64,000 nt of DNA from Sapria himalayana (taxonomy: Eukaryota; Streptophyta; Magnoliopsida; Malpighiales; Rafflesiaceae), in contig JAREIK010016253.1 in the NCBI GenBank assembly GCA_029783825.1, positions 211,001 through 275,000 of the forward strand. Reading direction: 5' to 3'. The translations under genes and the position numbers were made by a program. Of the stretch, positions 63,226 to 64,000 are shown one piece after another. Position 1 is the stretch's first letter; each line of letters starts with the position of its first letter. Below the pieces are notes generated by a model. The model saw only the letters and a program-made list of their open reading frames with translations. It was not told the DNA's origin and searched no databases.

Positions 63226-64000
63226 ATTATTTATTTTGGAATATAAGGGGAGTAGCGAACACTCCTACGCTAAATAGAATTAGAAACCTAATAACAATTC
63301 ACAAACATAAAATTATTGCTCTAGCCGAACCAATGGTAGATAAAAATCAAATTGAGAAGTACAAGGCAAAGATAGGTCTCCAAAAGGCATTCTCGACTAA
63401 TAATAGTAAGTTATGGGTCATGTGGGAAAACAATATGGACCTTGAAATCATAGCAGAAAATGACCAAATAGCTAGTTTTAAAATAAGTAAACAATCGGAT
63501 ATAATCTTCTCAATAGTCTACGCTAGTAATTTGAAGGAAGAAAGGAAAATACTTTGGCAGGAAATGGTAAAATAGCAGTTAAGAACTCCCTGTGGATAAT
63601 AGGAGGGGACTTAATGTAATTAGAAATACCTCTGAGAAAAGGGGAGGCAGGTCACCTGACCCGGTGGCAATAGCTCAATTCAATGAGGCTATTGTAGTGG
63701 CAAGATTAATGGAGATAGAATATCTAGGATCAAATTACACATGGTGTAATGACTGAAAGAAAAGGGGAGTAATCTGGTCTAGGCTGGATCGGGTATTAGT
63801 TAACATGCACTGGCTGGAAAAAATAGGTGAAACTAAAGTCCAGCATTTAAGCAGAACTTGTTCCGATCGCAGTCCGTTGCTGGTGACACTTCAAAAAAGG
63901 TGGAGAACACAGTTAGGTTTCGTTTTTCAAAATATGTGGGGAAAGCATAAGGATTTTGAGGCTGTAGTAGAAAATACATGGGGAAACCCGTTCTCAGGCA
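63222..64000 (+). pseudogene. LINE (L1-type) ORF2: endonuclease domain, runs off the window
   Basis: ORF2 of a plant non-LTR retrotransposon. Its N-terminal domain is an apurinic-type endonuclease that nicks target DNA to start reverse transcription. The frame opens with NYLFWNIRG (catalytic Asn in WN), then IIALAEPMVD (catalytic Glu in the EPM motif) and IVYAS. It stops at 63,573, about residue 118. A one-base shift recovers WIIGGD at about 63,594-63,610; another lost base follows the Asp, and the next frame reads NVIRNTSEKRGG, FNEAI, GSNYTWCND, a TGA in place of the usual Trp (63,754-63,756), VIWSRLDRVLVN, and SDRSPLL (63,862-63,882), where the catalytic His of SDHSP is Arg. It continues open to 64,000. 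The reverse transcriptase would lie beyond the right edge. This copy is inactive. Confidence 0.9.

Overview
This window looks like nuclear DNA from a flowering plant, in a gene-poor, very AT-rich, repeat-dominated region. The evidence is the set of parasites it carries: a CACTA (En/Spm) DNA transposon with both plant-type genes, Ty1/copia retrotransposon remnants, a plant L1-type LINE, a hAT-like MITE and a retrocopy of ADP-ribosylation factor (ARF). I see no intact cellular gene, no rRNA or tRNA gene and no CRISPR array. The species cannot be named from the sequence alone.

Layout. 1-7,285: decayed AT-rich DNA holding the RNase H end of a copia element (about 5,214-5,715) and two short minisatellites. 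7,286-38,640: about 31 kb of degenerate tetranucleotide satellite. The + strand reads TCTA/TCTG up to about 19,490, then the strand flips and it reads TAGA/TAGACA. This block is interrupted by a CACTA terminus (16,133-16,850) and a GC-rich 393-bp MITE (28,682-29,074), and it holds higher-order segmental duplications with offsets of about 4.0-4.2 kb. 38,715-39,375: nested palindromes, then a GC-rich trinucleotide block. 39,898-45,549: two degenerate CACTA genes on the minus strand. 45,945-46,350: a GA/CT microsatellite. 46,620-50,320: an AT-rich satellite of about 550-575 bp per unit, split by a 904-bp ARF1-like retrocopy with a 17-bp target-site duplication. 50,320-56,460: AT-rich DNA with GA-rich and (TTTTTTA)n blocks. 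56,462-57,515: copia primer-binding site and gag remnant with a 109-bp internal tandem duplication. 59,559-59,606: a short inverted CACTA subterminal fragment. 59,635-62,530: TAGA satellite again. 62,530-64,000: the 5' part of a LINE running off the right edge.

How the parts relate. No working pathway is encoded; the history is one of layered insertion and decay. The transposase genes lie between a left CACTA terminus at 16,133 and an inverted subterminal fragment at 59,559-59,606. One reading is therefore a single, heavily inflated CACTA element of about 43 kb whose interior filled with satellite. Independent fragments are an alternative.

Most long open frames in the satellite (Ser-Ile-Tyr-Leu repeats, up to 263 codons) come from the four-base repeat having no stop codon on one strand and should not be read as genes.
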